Source of the DNA: Caldatribacterium sp051549785
GTDB taxonomy: Bacteria; Atribacterota; Atribacteria; Atribacterales; Caldatribacteriaceae
Direction of reading: 5' to 3'
Length of the DNA stretch: 64,000 nucleotides
Assembly (NCBI RefSeq): GCF_051549785.1
Contig: NZ_CP189974.1
Coordinates: forward strand, 310,001-374,000
In this document: positions 1 to 8,770 of the stretch, in pieces
Layout of the letters: every line of letters starts with the position of its first letter
Position numbering within the stretch: the stretch's first letter is position 1
Position numbers and translations under genes: made by a program
Notes under the pieces: generated by a model
The model's database searches: none
Told to the model about the DNA's origin: nothing
The model's input: only the letters and a program-made list of their open reading frames with translations

Positions 1-105
1 GCCCTGAAAGAGGCCGCTGAGGCCATCCGGGGGCTCTTCTCTCCAGAGGAGTACGAGGCGTACCGGAAGCAGGCCCGGGAACTCATCGCCGCTGCAGCAC
101 AGTGA
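1..105 (+). CDS. C-terminal end of a likely sugar ABC transporter solute-binding protein (partial)
   Basis: The window opens inside a reading frame that ends at a TGA at 103-105. The 34 visible residues are helical and end in an Ala-rich tail (LIAAAAQ). No domain can be recognised from so short a piece. The call rests on context: in MalEFG/UgpBAE-type importers the periplasmic binding protein normally precedes two MalF- and MalG-like permeases, and exactly those follow. A 34-nt gap containing G-rich Shine-Dalgarno-like sequence separates it from the first permease, so co-transcription is likely. Confidence 0.5.
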   Translation, partial: ALKEAAEAIRGLFSPEEYEAYRKQARELIAAAAQ

Positions 106-139
106 CAAAGCGGGGAGGGGTTCTCCCCTCCCCGGAAGG

Positions 140-1015
140 ATGAGCGTCATGAAAGGAACAAAGGTTGCGTACTTTTTCCTCCTCCCGGCGTTGCTTTACG
201 TCCTTCTCTTTGGGCTTTATCCCCTTCTGTACAATGTCTCTCTGAGCCTCCGGGACGTTACCTTCATCACCTACATCCAGGGAACCGCCCGCTTCGTGGG
301 CCTCGGCAACTACAGAGAGCTCTTCGCCAACCCCATTTTCCAGCGGACCTTCTCGAACACCCTCCTTTTCACCGGTCTTTCGATTCTCTTCCAGTTCACC
401 ATCGGGTTCCTCCTTGCCCTCCTCTTCAACCGTTCCTTCCCCCTCAAGGGGGTGTTCCAGAGCCTCATTATGGTCCCCTGGGTCCTGCCCATCATCGTGA
501 GCGGCTCCTTTTTCCGCTGGTTCTTCAGCGACAACGGAATGCTCAACGGGTTCCTCCTTGCCTTCCGGCTCATCGAACGCCCCATTCCCTGGATCACAAG
601 TGGCCATCTCCCCATTTTCTCCGTGACCATGGCGAACATCTGGCTCGGCATCCCCTTCAACTTCGTCCTCCTCTACACCGGCCTTCAGGGGATTCCCGAA
701 GAGCTCCTCGAAAGTGCCGAAATCGACGGGGCTACAGGGTGGCAGAAAGTGCTTTTCATCATCACACCCCTTCTGCGCCCGGTGATCCTTGCCACCCTGA
801 CTCTGGGGTGCATCTTCACGGTGAAGGTCTTTGACCTTGTCTGGATCATCACCCAGGGAGGACCAGGAGACGTCTCACACCTCTTCAGCACCCTGTCGTA
901 CTCTTTGGCCTTCAACAAGCTCCACTTCGGAAAGGCTTCCGCCGTCCTCATCGTCATGGTCCTTGTTGTAGCCCTGCTCACGGCGCTGCTCAATCTCTTC
1001 CAGAGGGAGGTCTGA
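140..1015 (+). CDS. Sugar ABC transporter permease, MalF/UgpA type
   Basis: A 291-residue integral membrane protein with about six hydrophobic segments, the first at residues 10-32. Near residues 190-215 it has the EAA-loop signature of binding-protein-dependent importers (ESAEIDGATGWQKVLF...PLL), the surface that docks onto the ATPase. Family knowledge: MalF/UgpA-like subunits form the inner-membrane channel for oligosaccharides or glycerol-phosphate. The ATG at 140 follows an SD-like GGAAGG. The stop is 1 nt before the MalG-like gene, so the two are translationally coupled. No ATPase gene is visible in the window; a shared MsmK/MalK-type ATPase elsewhere is likely. The substrate is inferred as an alpha-linked oligosaccharide from the downstream GH31 gene. 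Confidence 0.88.
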   Translation: MSVMKGTKVAYFFLLPALLYVLLFGLYPLLYNVSLSLRDVTFITYIQGTARFVGLGNYRELFANPIFQRTFSNTLLFTGLSILFQFTIGFLLALLFNRSFPLKGVFQSLIMVPWVLPIIVSGSFFRWFFSDNGMLNGFLLAFRLIERPIPWITSGHLPIFSVTMANIWLGIPFNFVLLYTGLQGIPEELLESAEIDGATGWQKVLFIITPLLRPVILATLTLGCIFTVKVFDLVWIITQGGPGDVSHLFSTLSYSLAFNKLHFGKASAVLIVMVLVVALLTALLNLFQREV

Positions 1016-1016
1016 C

Positions 1017-1838
1017 ATGGAGCGGAAACACCACCGATGGAAGTGGACGGTGTACGCCCTCATCCCCACGGTGATTGTTATTCTCCCCCTCTACTTCATC
1101 GCCATCGCCGGGTTCCAGAGTGTGGCCGAAATCTTCCACAAACCTCCCCACCTTTTCCCTCCCAATCCCACCCTCGCCTACTACCGGGATGCCTTCCTCA
1201 CGCTTTCCCTGTACCTGAAAAACAGCGTCATCATTGCCCTGGGAGTCCTTTGCGTCACCCTCCTTGTGGCCCTCCCTTCGGCTTTCGCCCTTGCCAAGTT
1301 CCATTTCACCCTGAAAAGGCCTGCATCGCTGATCCTTGCCTTCACCCAGGTGCTCCCGGCCACTGCGGTCATTATCCCGCTTTTCCTCATCTTCAACCGC
1401 ATCGGCCTCATCAACAACTACCTGGGGGTGATTTTTGGGATTTCTGTCTTCACCATCCCCTTTGCCACCATTGTCCTCAACGCTTACATTCAGGCCATTC
1501 CTACCGGGCTCATGGAGGCGGCGCTCATTGACGGTGCAGGGTTTCTACGGATATTCCTGAGTATCATCCTGCCTTTGGCAAGCCCTGCCATCGCCACGGC
1601 AAGCATCCTCACCCTCATCCTTGCCTGGGGGGATTTCATCTTCGCCCTTTCTTTTCTCAAAGAGCGGACACTCCAGCCCATGAGCATCGGGCTCTACAAC
1701 TTCATCGGACAGTACGGTGTCCAGTGGAACAAACTCCTGGCGGGGAGCATGATCTTCGCCGTCTTCCCCCTCATAGTGGCCCTCCTTGCGGGGAAGGCCA
1801 TCGTTGCGGGACTCACGGCAGGAGCGTTCAAAGAGTAA
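1017..1838 (+). CDS. Sugar ABC transporter permease, MalG/UgpE type
   Basis: A 273-residue membrane protein with six predicted transmembrane segments and the EAA motif around residues 165-190 (MEAALIDGAGFLRIF...LP). It is the second half of the importer channel. The length is typical of CUT1 family MalG-like permeases. It starts 2 nt after the first permease stop and is followed by a GGAGGTGG Shine-Dalgarno for the GH31 gene, consistent with one operon. The sequence does not show which sugar is carried. Confidence 0.88.
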   Translation: MERKHHRWKWTVYALIPTVIVILPLYFIAIAGFQSVAEIFHKPPHLFPPNPTLAYYRDAFLTLSLYLKNSVIIALGVLCVTLLVALPSAFALAKFHFTLKRPASLILAFTQVLPATAVIIPLFLIFNRIGLINNYLGVIFGISVFTIPFATIVLNAYIQAIPTGLMEAALIDGAGFLRIFLSIILPLASPAIATASILTLILAWGDFIFALSFLKERTLQPMSIGLYNFIGQYGVQWNKLLAGSMIFAVFPLIVALLAGKAIVAGLTAGAFKE

Positions 1839-1856
1839 ACCTGGAGGTGGTGCGCT

Positions 1857-3869
1857 GTGCGTTTCCATCGTGAAGGAACAAGGCTTGTGGCAGAGGGAGG
1901 TGGTGAGCTCATCTGGATTGAACCCTTCGGACGGGATTGCCTCCGTTTCCGATCTTCTTTGCGGGGACGCATTGAGCCTCTTGACTGGACCCTTCTCCCG
2001 CAAGAAGAGGTAGAGCCGGAAATCACCATAACCCCTGAAAAGGCGACCATCCGGAACGGGGACATCACCGCCGAAATCGATGCCCGGGGGAGTGTCCGCT
2101 ACAAAGGCCGAAACGGGCAGGTGCTCCTTGAGGAACTCTGGATTGACGGGAGGGTGCTGAACGCCGACCTCCTGAAGGCCAGGAACTACAAGGCTCGGAG
2201 TTCTGAACTCTTCCACATCGCCCTGTACTTCAAGGCCCATCCCAATGAGCACTTCTTCGGTATGGGACAGTACGCCAACGACTGCCTTGACCTCAAAGGG
2301 TGCGTCCTGGAGCTTGCCCAGCGCAACACCCAGGTGAGCATTCCCTTCCTTCTGTCCTCCCGGGGATACGGATTCATCTGGAACAACCCCTCCATAGGGA
2401 GGGCAGAGCTTGTGCGCAACCACACCCTCTTCGTTGCTGAGGGAGCACGGCAAATCGACTACATTGTCATTGCCGGGGATACTCCAAAGGACATCCTCCG
2501 CCGCTACGCCGAAATCACCGGGAAACCGCCCATGATTCCCGAGTGGGCCCTGGGGTTCTGGCAGTGCAAGCTCCGTTACCGGACGCAGGAAGAGCTCCTC
2601 GAGGTCGCCCGGGAGTACAAAAGACGGGGCCTGCCCCTCTCAGTCATCGTCATCGACTTCTTCCACTGGCCCCACCAGGGGGACTGGAGGTTCGATCCCC
2701 GGTACTGGCCGGACCCCCAGAGAATGGTCCAGGAACTCCAGGAACTCGGCGTGAAGGTCATGGTCTCCATCTGGCCCACGGTGGACATTCAGAGCGAGAA
2801 CTACCGGGAGATGGCCGAGCGGGGGTTCCTCATCCGGACGGAGCGGGGCATTCCGGTCCTTTTCACCTTCCGGGGCATCACCACCATTTTCGACGCCACG
2901 AATCCTGAGGCCAGGAAATTCATCTGGGAGAAGGTGCGGGAGAACTACTACCGCTACGGCATCAAGATGTTCTGGCTTGACGAGGCTGAGCCGGAACTCG
3001 GGATGCCCGGGTTCGGGTACGACAACGTCCTCCCCTACGACTACGACAACCTCCGGTACTTCCTCGGGAACGGCCTTGAGGTGAGCAACATCTACCCCTT
3101 CTTCTACGCCCAGGCCTTCTTTGAGGGGATGAAAGAGGCCGGTGAAACCGAAATCGTCAACCTCATTCGCTGCGCCTGGCTTGGAAGCCAGCGGTTTGGC
3201 GTCGTGGTGTGGTCCGGAGACATCCCCTCAACCTTCGAATCCCTCCGGAAACAAATCAAGGCTGGCCTCAACATGGCCGTCTGCGGCATCCCCTGGTGGA
3301 CGACAGACATCGGGGGGTTCTACGGTGGAGACCCGGAGAGTCCGAGTTTCCGAGAACTCATCGTTCGCTGGTTCCAGTTTGGGGTGTTCTGCCCCATCTT
3401 CCGCCTCCACGGATTCCGCCTCCCCTACCCTGAAGACCCCAACTCTTGTCCAGCGTATGAACTCACCGGGGGACCGAATGAGGTGTGGTCTTTCGGGGAA
3501 GAAGCATACGCCATCCTCAAAGAGCTCCTCTTCCTTCGGGAACGCCTGAAGCCCTACATCCTCGAAGGGATGAGGAAAGCCCATGAAGAGGGTATCCCCT
3601 TCATGCGGCCGCTCTTCCTCGAATTCCCCGAAGACCCCACCTGCTACACCGTGGAGGATGCGTACTTCTTTGGGCCGGACCTCCTCGTCGCTCCGGTAGT
3701 GGAAGAAGGGGCGAGGAAACGCCGCGTGTACCTGCCAAGAGGTGCCCGCTTCACCGACCCCTACACGGAAGTCACCTACGAGGGAGGCCAGTGGATTGAG
3801 GCCGACGCCCCGATAGAACGTATCCCCGTTTTCTTACGGGATGGGGCAAGGCTCCCAATCCGCGAATAG
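1857..3869 (+). CDS. Glycoside hydrolase family 31 (alpha-glucosidase/alpha-xylosidase-like)
   Basis: A 670-residue soluble enzyme without signal peptide, so it probably acts in the cytoplasm on imported oligosaccharides. Residues 1-200 match the GH31 N-terminal beta-domain. The TIM barrel follows, with nucleophile motif MFWLDEAEPE (D375) and acid/base motif VVWSGDIPST (D455), the two conserved Asp residues of retaining GH31 enzymes. The C-terminal beta region includes FGPDLLVAPV. The start is GTG at 1857, 8 nt after GGAGGTGG. GH31 covers alpha-glucosidases, alpha-xylosidases and sulfoquinovosidases. The WLDEAEPE form resembles the alpha-xylosidase/YicI-like side, but substrate assignment is uncertain. 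It sits directly behind the two sugar permeases. Confidence 0.9.
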   Translation: MRFHREGTRLVAEGGGELIWIEPFGRDCLRFRSSLRGRIEPLDWTLLPQEEVEPEITITPEKATIRNGDITAEIDARGSVRYKGRNGQVLLEELWIDGRVLNADLLKARNYKARSSELFHIALYFKAHPNEHFFGMGQYANDCLDLKGCVLELAQRNTQVSIPFLLSSRGYGFIWNNPSIGRAELVRNHTLFVAEGARQIDYIVIAGDTPKDILRRYAEITGKPPMIPEWALGFWQCKLRYRTQEELLEVAREYKRRGLPLSVIVIDFFHWPHQGDWRFDPRYWPDPQRMVQELQELGVKVMVSIWPTVDIQSENYREMAERGFLIRTERGIPVLFTFRGITTIFDATNPEARKFIWEKVRENYYRYGIKMFWLDEAEPELGMPGFGYDNVLPYDYDNLRYFLGNGLEVSNIYPFFYAQAFFEGMKEAGETEIVNLIRCAWLGSQRFGVVVWSGDIPSTFESLRKQIKAGLNMAVCGIPWWTTDIGGFYGGDPESPSFRELIVRWFQFGVFCPIFRLHGFRLPYPEDPNSCPAYELTGGPNEVWSFGEEAYAILKELLFLRERLKPYILEGMRKAHEEGIPFMRPLFLEFPEDPTCYTVEDAYFFGPDLLVAPVVEEGARKRRVYLPRGARFTDPYTEVTYEGGQWIEADAPIERIPVFLRDGARLPIRE

Positions 3870-3945
3870 CACCACCTCCCCCCTTTCCTCAACCCTGTTT
3901 TTCTGGTATACATGGGGAGAGCAGTACCCACGAGGAAGGGGGGAG

Positions 3946-4971
3946 ATGGTGGAATCGTTCCTTTGCGATTTCCCGAAGCACATTTCCGAGGGGTATCGAA
4001 GGGGGAAAGCATCCGCCACAAAACCCCTTGCCCGCCCGCCAAAGGGCATTCTCTTCTGCGGCATCGGCGGTTCGGGAATCAGTGGAAGGATTCTTGCCCA
4101 TGTCCTCAGGCCTTCTCTTTCGCTTCCTTTCCATACCATCTCCTCTCCTCCCCTACCCTCCTGGGTCGACGAAAACACCCTGTGTATAGCCTCCACGTAC
4201 TCGGGGAACACCGAAGAGACCCTGGCCCTTACCCGGGAAGCTCGGGAAAGAAAGGCGCTGCTTCTTCTCCTTTCCCAGGGAGGTACGCTTGAAAGGGAAA
4301 AACACGAGGAGGACGTCTTTGTGCTCCTTCCCGGGGGCCTGCAACCCCGATTTGCCCTGGGGTACATGGTCGGGGGGCTCCTTGGGGCTTTTGAGGGACT
4401 CTTCCCCGGGCTCTCTTTCGCCCGGGACCTTGAGGAGACGGGGAAGTACCTCGAGGAAATCATTCCCACGTATGCTTCACCTGCAGGTTCCCCGTACCGC
4501 ATAGCGAGGGACATAGCGGGCACCATTCCGGTCTTCGTGGGCATCGAACACTTCACAGACGTTGCCGCCTGGCGATTCAAGACTCAGTGCAACGAGAACG
4601 CCAAGCACGTGGCCTTCGCAAGCGTACTTCCTGAAGCCATGCACAACGAAATCGTGGGGTTTGCGCACCCCGAGACGTTGCCCCTGTCATTTGTCTTCCT
4701 CCACGACCCAGAGGAACCGAGGTTCTGCACCACCATGGCCCGAGCATACCTGAGGCATGTGGCAAAGAGCGACTGCAAAACCTCTGAAGTATGGGCCCAG
4801 GGAACAACACGTGTGTGTCGTGCTCTATCCCTTGTGGCCTTCGGAGACTGGCTGAGCATGCATCTTGCCCGCATACACGCTGAGGACCCCGGCCGTATTC
4901 CAGCCATCACACACTTCAAGCGGTTTTTCAGGAAACTCGAGTGTACCTTTGATGGAGGGGAGAAGCGATGA
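3946..4971 (+). CDS. Bifunctional phosphoglucose/phosphomannose isomerase
   Basis: A 341-residue SIS-fold protein with GIGGSGISG near residue 37 and STYSGNTEET near residue 80, the sugar-phosphate-binding loops of the archaeal/thermophile PGI/PMI family. It interconverts glucose-6-P, fructose-6-P and mannose-6-P, linking sugar uptake to glycolysis and to nucleotide-sugar supply for polysaccharides. The frame is open from 3841, but the ATG at 3946 has a strong purine-rich SD (GGAAGGGGGGAG) and gives the family length, so I take that start. The stop overlaps the next ATG by 4 nt (ATGA). Its position between the glycosidase and the polysaccharide synthase genes fits both roles. Confidence 0.85.
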   Translation: MVESFLCDFPKHISEGYRRGKASATKPLARPPKGILFCGIGGSGISGRILAHVLRPSLSLPFHTISSPPLPSWVDENTLCIASTYSGNTEETLALTREARERKALLLLLSQGGTLEREKHEEDVFVLLPGGLQPRFALGYMVGGLLGAFEGLFPGLSFARDLEETGKYLEEIIPTYASPAGSPYRIARDIAGTIPVFVGIEHFTDVAAWRFKTQCNENAKHVAFASVLPEAMHNEIVGFAHPETLPLSFVFLHDPEEPRFCTTMARAYLRHVAKSDCKTSEVWAQGTTRVCRALSLVAFGDWLSMHLARIHAEDPGRIPAITHFKRFFRKLECTFDGGEKR

Positions 4972-6920
4972 AGCGCAGTGCCTTTACCTGTGCAGTACTG
5001 TTCTGCCTCGTGTTCTTCCTGTGCAGGGAGGGAGTGGCAATACCGTTTTCCTGGACGCTCCGGGAAATGACCGGCATCCCCGGAGATATCACCCTCGAGG
5101 GTCCGGAACCCTCTGTTTCCCTCTACCTCCCAGTCGTCCCCGGGATGCGCCCGAAGGAAACGGTGCTTTCTCTAGAGTACGTTGCCTCTCCGACCCTCCC
5201 CCGTGGCGCAACGCTTTCAGTATACGCCGAGGGGGTCCTCCTTGCCTCCTGGGAAGTTCGCCCCGGGGAACACCGTGTTCAGATCCCCTTCACCCCCCTT
5301 GAGGGGTTGGCGCTCAAAGACACGCTTCCGGTTGACATCCGGGGAAACTTCTGGCGGAGCGAGAACCTCTGTGAGGACCTTCTCTCCCGGGACCTCTTCG
5401 TCCGCATCCGTCAAGTAAGTCGCCTCTTTGCGGATCTCGATGACGTGAGCTGGACCGTCCGGGACTTCCTCCGTTTCCCTGCCTCGCGTATTCGCATCTT
5501 CCTCCCCGAAGACCTGTCCTCGAAAGAACTCCTCGGCGCATACCTGAAGCTCTTTGCGTTCCTCCGCCGTTCCCGGCGGGAAGTCACCACCGCAACGTTG
5601 CCCCCAAGGCTCCCCGAAAAAGGGGATACCAGAGAACTCTCCATCGTTCTTCGAGACAGGGGCCTTCGGGACATCGAGCTTTCCGGGTCGACGCTGTATC
5701 TCACCCCGCAAGGGGTACAGGGCGTTCTCGCTGAAGCCTCGCTCCTTGTGGACCGTTCCTTCAAGGTCTGGAGCCTTCCTCCCTTTTTTGAGAGAAAACG
5801 TACCCTCCGGGACTTCGGCATGCGGAGTACGACCCTCCGGGGCATTGGAGAACTCCGGCAAACGGTGTACTTTACCCTTGCGGATCTCGGGGGGATCCCT
5901 GCCGCCCTCCACTTGACCCTTCTCTTCTCAAGCACACCCCTTCCAGAGACCCCGAAGGGGGAAGCGCTGCTCAAGGTCTTCCTCAACGGCAATCTCGTTT
6001 TCACCCGGAAGATTCCAAGAGCAGCACGGAGAGGTATCCAGAAAGACACCGTTTTCCTCCCTCCGGGGCTTCTCGGGCGGGAAAACGCTCTTGACATTGT
6101 CTTCTCGTACTTTCCGGAAGTTGGGGAATGCCGGCGGGGAACCATACCTTTTGAAGCCACAATCTTTGAGCAGTCGTATTTCTCTGGCACCTTCAGGAGA
6201 GTTCCGGATACCATCACCTTTGCCGACGCCCCCACGGTGTTCTCCGGAAAGGCCTGGGTTGTCCTTCCTGAAAAGCCCTCCCTCGAAGAAGTCGAAGCGA
6301 TGGCACGACTCTACAGTGCCCTCCGGGAAATCGACGCAACCCCCCTTGCCCTTGAGGTGGTGCACACCGTTCCCGGGGCACGGCGGAAACCCCTGTCCTT
6401 CTCTCTCCCTGCCTTTCTCAAGGCGCTCAAGGAACGGGATTTCCGATTCCTCCTCACCCCACCACCTGCGCTCCGGGAATACCTCCTCATTTGCGATAGA
6501 GACGGGAAGTTGCTCTCACAGGTCCCCGTCTCCCGCAGGGACGAAGCCCTGGTACTCGCTCCCCTGCCATACCTTGAAGCCTCCGTCCTCGCCCCTGATA
6601 CGCCACTTGGGGTTCTCGTAGCACGAAAACTCCTGGGGAAACCGGCGCTCATCTTCACCCCCATCGGGCGTAGAGACGTTGCTTACAGCGCCTTCCTCAC
6701 GCACTTCACGGGCGCAGGAACGCTGCGCACCATGAAGGGGAATGTGGCGCTCTTCACCCCGAAGGGCTGGGGAGAAACGCTTGTGGCCGTACGCACCGCT
6801 TTTCCCCTCGAAGAAGCCTTCCTGCGGTGGCGGCTCCTGATCTTTGCCGGTGTCTGTGCCGCCCTTTTCGTATGGTGCCTTACCCTGTACCGGAAGCTCG
6901 TCCGTACAAGACCGCTATGA
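4968..6920 (+). CDS. BcsB-like cellulose-synthase regulatory subunit homologue
   Basis: A 650-residue exported protein: N-terminal signal sequence (residues 1-24), a long beta-rich body and one C-terminal transmembrane helix (about 625-645). The layout matches BcsB, the periplasmic partner of the BcsA synthase. Two Cys-containing spots, near residues 130 (SENLCEDL) and 385 (VGECRRGT), resemble paired BcsB carbohydrate-binding/flavodoxin-like modules. It overlaps the downstream GT2 synthase by 4 nt, the bcsB-bcsA type arrangement though in reversed order. Polymer identity is unknown. Similarity to BcsB is by pattern only, and the protein is divergent. Confidence 0.7.
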   Translation: MKRSAFTCAVLFCLVFFLCREGVAIPFSWTLREMTGIPGDITLEGPEPSVSLYLPVVPGMRPKETVLSLEYVASPTLPRGATLSVYAEGVLLASWEVRPGEHRVQIPFTPLEGLALKDTLPVDIRGNFWRSENLCEDLLSRDLFVRIRQVSRLFADLDDVSWTVRDFLRFPASRIRIFLPEDLSSKELLGAYLKLFAFLRRSRREVTTATLPPRLPEKGDTRELSIVLRDRGLRDIELSGSTLYLTPQGVQGVLAEASLLVDRSFKVWSLPPFFERKRTLRDFGMRSTTLRGIGELRQTVYFTLADLGGIPAALHLTLLFSSTPLPETPKGEALLKVFLNGNLVFTRKIPRAARRGIQKDTVFLPPGLLGRENALDIVFSYFPEVGECRRGTIPFEATIFEQSYFSGTFRRVPDTITFADAPTVFSGKAWVVLPEKPSLEEVEAMARLYSALREIDATPLALEVVHTVPGARRKPLSFSLPAFLKALKERDFRFLLTPPPALREYLLICDRDGKLLSQVPVSRRDEALVLAPLPYLEASVLAPDTPLGVLVARKLLGKPALIFTPIGRRDVAYSAFLTHFTGAGTLRTMKGNVALFTPKGWGETLVAVRTAFPLEEAFLRWRLLIFAGVCAALFVWCLTLYRKLVRTRPL

Positions 6921-8770
6921 GCCGGAAACTCCTCGGCGACATCCTTGTATCCCGGGGGTACATCACGAAAGAAGAACTCGAAGAAGCCCTGCGCCTTCAG
7001 GAAGAAAGCGGGAGGCTTCTTGGGGAAATTCTCGTCTCCCGGGGCCTCGTGCACCCGGTAACGCTCTATGAAGCCCTGGCCGAGCAGGGCAAGTACCTCT
7101 ACGCGGGAAGGGACCTCGAGAAGCTCCTTGAGAGTATCGACCCGGGCCTTGTCCTTCGTTTTGACCCCCAAGACCTCCTCGGCCTTGCCCTGTTCCCCCG
7201 CCGCATTGAGAACGGCGTGCTTGAAGTCCTCACCCCCTTTCCCGACAACAGGGCCCAGGACATCTGGCTTGAGGAGACCTTCCCCCAAGTCCCCGTAACC
7301 AAGATCCTCATCACCCCCTACGAACTCGACTGGCTCCTCCACTTTTTCTTCAAAGAGCGTTTCCTCGCCGAAGCCACTACCGGGCTCTTCTTCCGAGCCC
7401 CGGAAGAGTCAGCCGCTTCTCCCCTCGTTCCCTGGCAATGGGGAACCCTCACTGCGGTGCTCTTTACTCTTCTTTTCGGAGCATTCTTTGCGCCGCAGGC
7501 TACAATCCGGATACTCTTTGCGGCCACGAACTTCCTCTTCCTCTCCCACGTCCTCTTCAAAACCATCGTGGGAATACGGGGAACAGGGAAAATAGAGCCT
7601 ATCGAAATCACCGAAGAGGATCTGGCTTCCCTCGATCCCCGCACACTCCCCGTGTACACCATCCTTCTGCCCCTCCACCGGGAACCAAAAGAGGTCATAG
7701 AGCAACTCGTGGCATCCATCCGTTCCCTCGATTACCCCCAGGAAAAGCTCGACGTGCTCTTCCTCATCGAGGAAGACGACGCAGAAACGCTCCAGGCCTG
7801 TAAGGAAGCTCACCCCCCCTACAACGTCCGCTTCATCCTTATCCCCCGGGGAAACCCAAAAACAAAGCCCCGGGCCTGTAACTTCGGTCTTGCCTTTGCA
7901 AGGGGAGAATTCCTCACCATATACGATGCGGAAGACATCCCCGAAAAAGACCAGCTCAAAAAAGCCGTTGTCGCCTTCTCAAAGCTCCCCAGAGAGTACA
8001 TCTGCCTCCAGGCAGCTTTGAACTTCTACAACCCCACCCAGAATCTCCTCACCCGCCTGTTCACCCTGGAGTACTCTTTCTGGTTCGATTACCTCCTCCC
8101 CGGACTCTTTCGCCTTCGCCTCCCCATCCCCCTTGGGGGAACGTCAAACCACTTCCGGACTGAGGCCCTGCGGGATCTTGGTGGATGGGACCCCTTCAAC
8201 GTGACCGAAGACGCAGATCTCGGCATGCGGGCACATTACCGGGGCTTTCGGGTCGGTATTCTCCCGTCCACAACCTACGAAGAAGCCAACAGTCGAATCA
8301 GCAACTGGATTCGCCAGCGATCCCGGTGGCTCAAGGGGTATCTCCAGACGTTCCTCGTCCACACCAGGCGACCTCTTTACGCCCTTCGGGCCTCAGGCGT
8401 TCGAGGACTCCTGACCCTCTGGCTTTTCATTGGTGGAACACCTCTCGGATACGCTGCCTCCCTCATGCTCTGGGGGGTGTTCTTCACGTGGCTTGCAACT
8501 CGCGGGAGCTTCCTCAACGCCTACTTTTCCGGAGCGCTCCTGTGCATCGGTGCGGTGAACCTCTTTGTGGGAAACCTCCTCGGTGTCTACTTCTCGATGT
8601 TTGCCGTCCTCCGGAGAAACCTCGACCAGCTCCTGCCCGTTGCCCTTCTCAACCCCTTGTACTGGATGCTCGCAGGTGTAGCTGCCTGGAAAGGCATTGG
8701 GCAGCTCTTCTCTCGGCCCTTCTTCTGGGAAAAAACCGTTCACGGGCTCCACAGGGGGAAGCAACGATGA
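6917..8770 (+). CDS. Processive GT2 polysaccharide synthase with N-terminal MshEN (c-di-GMP-type) domain
   Basis: A 617-residue fusion. Residues 4-60 hold two tandem MshEN/GspE-N repeats (LLGDILVSRGYITKEELEEAL, then LLGEILVSRGLVHPVTLYEAL), the module that binds c-di-GMP in MshE and NfrB. Membrane helices lie near 175-220. The GT2 catalytic domain covers about 235-480, with D-containing motifs YDAEDIPE (about 337), TEDADLGM (about 431) and QRSRW (about 467), the D,D,D,QxxRW set of cellulose- and hyaluronan-type processive synthases. Four or five C-terminal membrane helices follow. There is no PilZ domain. The ATG at 6917 overlaps the BcsB-like stop (ATGA); an in-frame upstream extension to 6827 lies inside the previous gene and is rejected. 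It likely makes and exports a beta-linked polymer under c-di-GMP control (inference). Confidence 0.85.
   Translation: MSRKLLGDILVSRGYITKEELEEALRLQEESGRLLGEILVSRGLVHPVTLYEALAEQGKYLYAGRDLEKLLESIDPGLVLRFDPQDLLGLALFPRRIENGVLEVLTPFPDNRAQDIWLEETFPQVPVTKILITPYELDWLLHFFFKERFLAEATTGLFFRAPEESAASPLVPWQWGTLTAVLFTLLFGAFFAPQATIRILFAATNFLFLSHVLFKTIVGIRGTGKIEPIEITEEDLASLDPRTLPVYTILLPLHREPKEVIEQLVASIRSLDYPQEKLDVLFLIEEDDAETLQACKEAHPPYNVRFILIPRGNPKTKPRACNFGLAFARGEFLTIYDAEDIPEKDQLKKAVVAFSKLPREYICLQAALNFYNPTQNLLTRLFTLEYSFWFDYLLPGLFRLRLPIPLGGTSNHFRTEALRDLGGWDPFNVTEDADLGMRAHYRGFRVGILPSTTYEEANSRISNWIRQRSRWLKGYLQTFLVHTRRPLYALRASGVRGLLTLWLFIGGTPLGYAASLMLWGVFFTWLATRGSFLNAYFSGALLCIGAVNLFVGNLLGVYFSMFAVLRRNLDQLLPVALLNPLYWMLAGVAAWKGIGQLFSRPFFWEKTVHGLHRGKQR

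Noticed and set aside
83..607. Long - strand frames opposite the ABC permeases and many similar antisense frames across the window
   Set aside because: They mirror strongly coding + strand genes with clear domains, lack SD sites and have the biased composition of shadow frames.
8185..8766. In-frame N-terminal extension of the 8767 membrane protein
   Set aside because: It lies wholly inside the MshEN-GT2 gene; the ATGA overlap at 8767 is the natural start.
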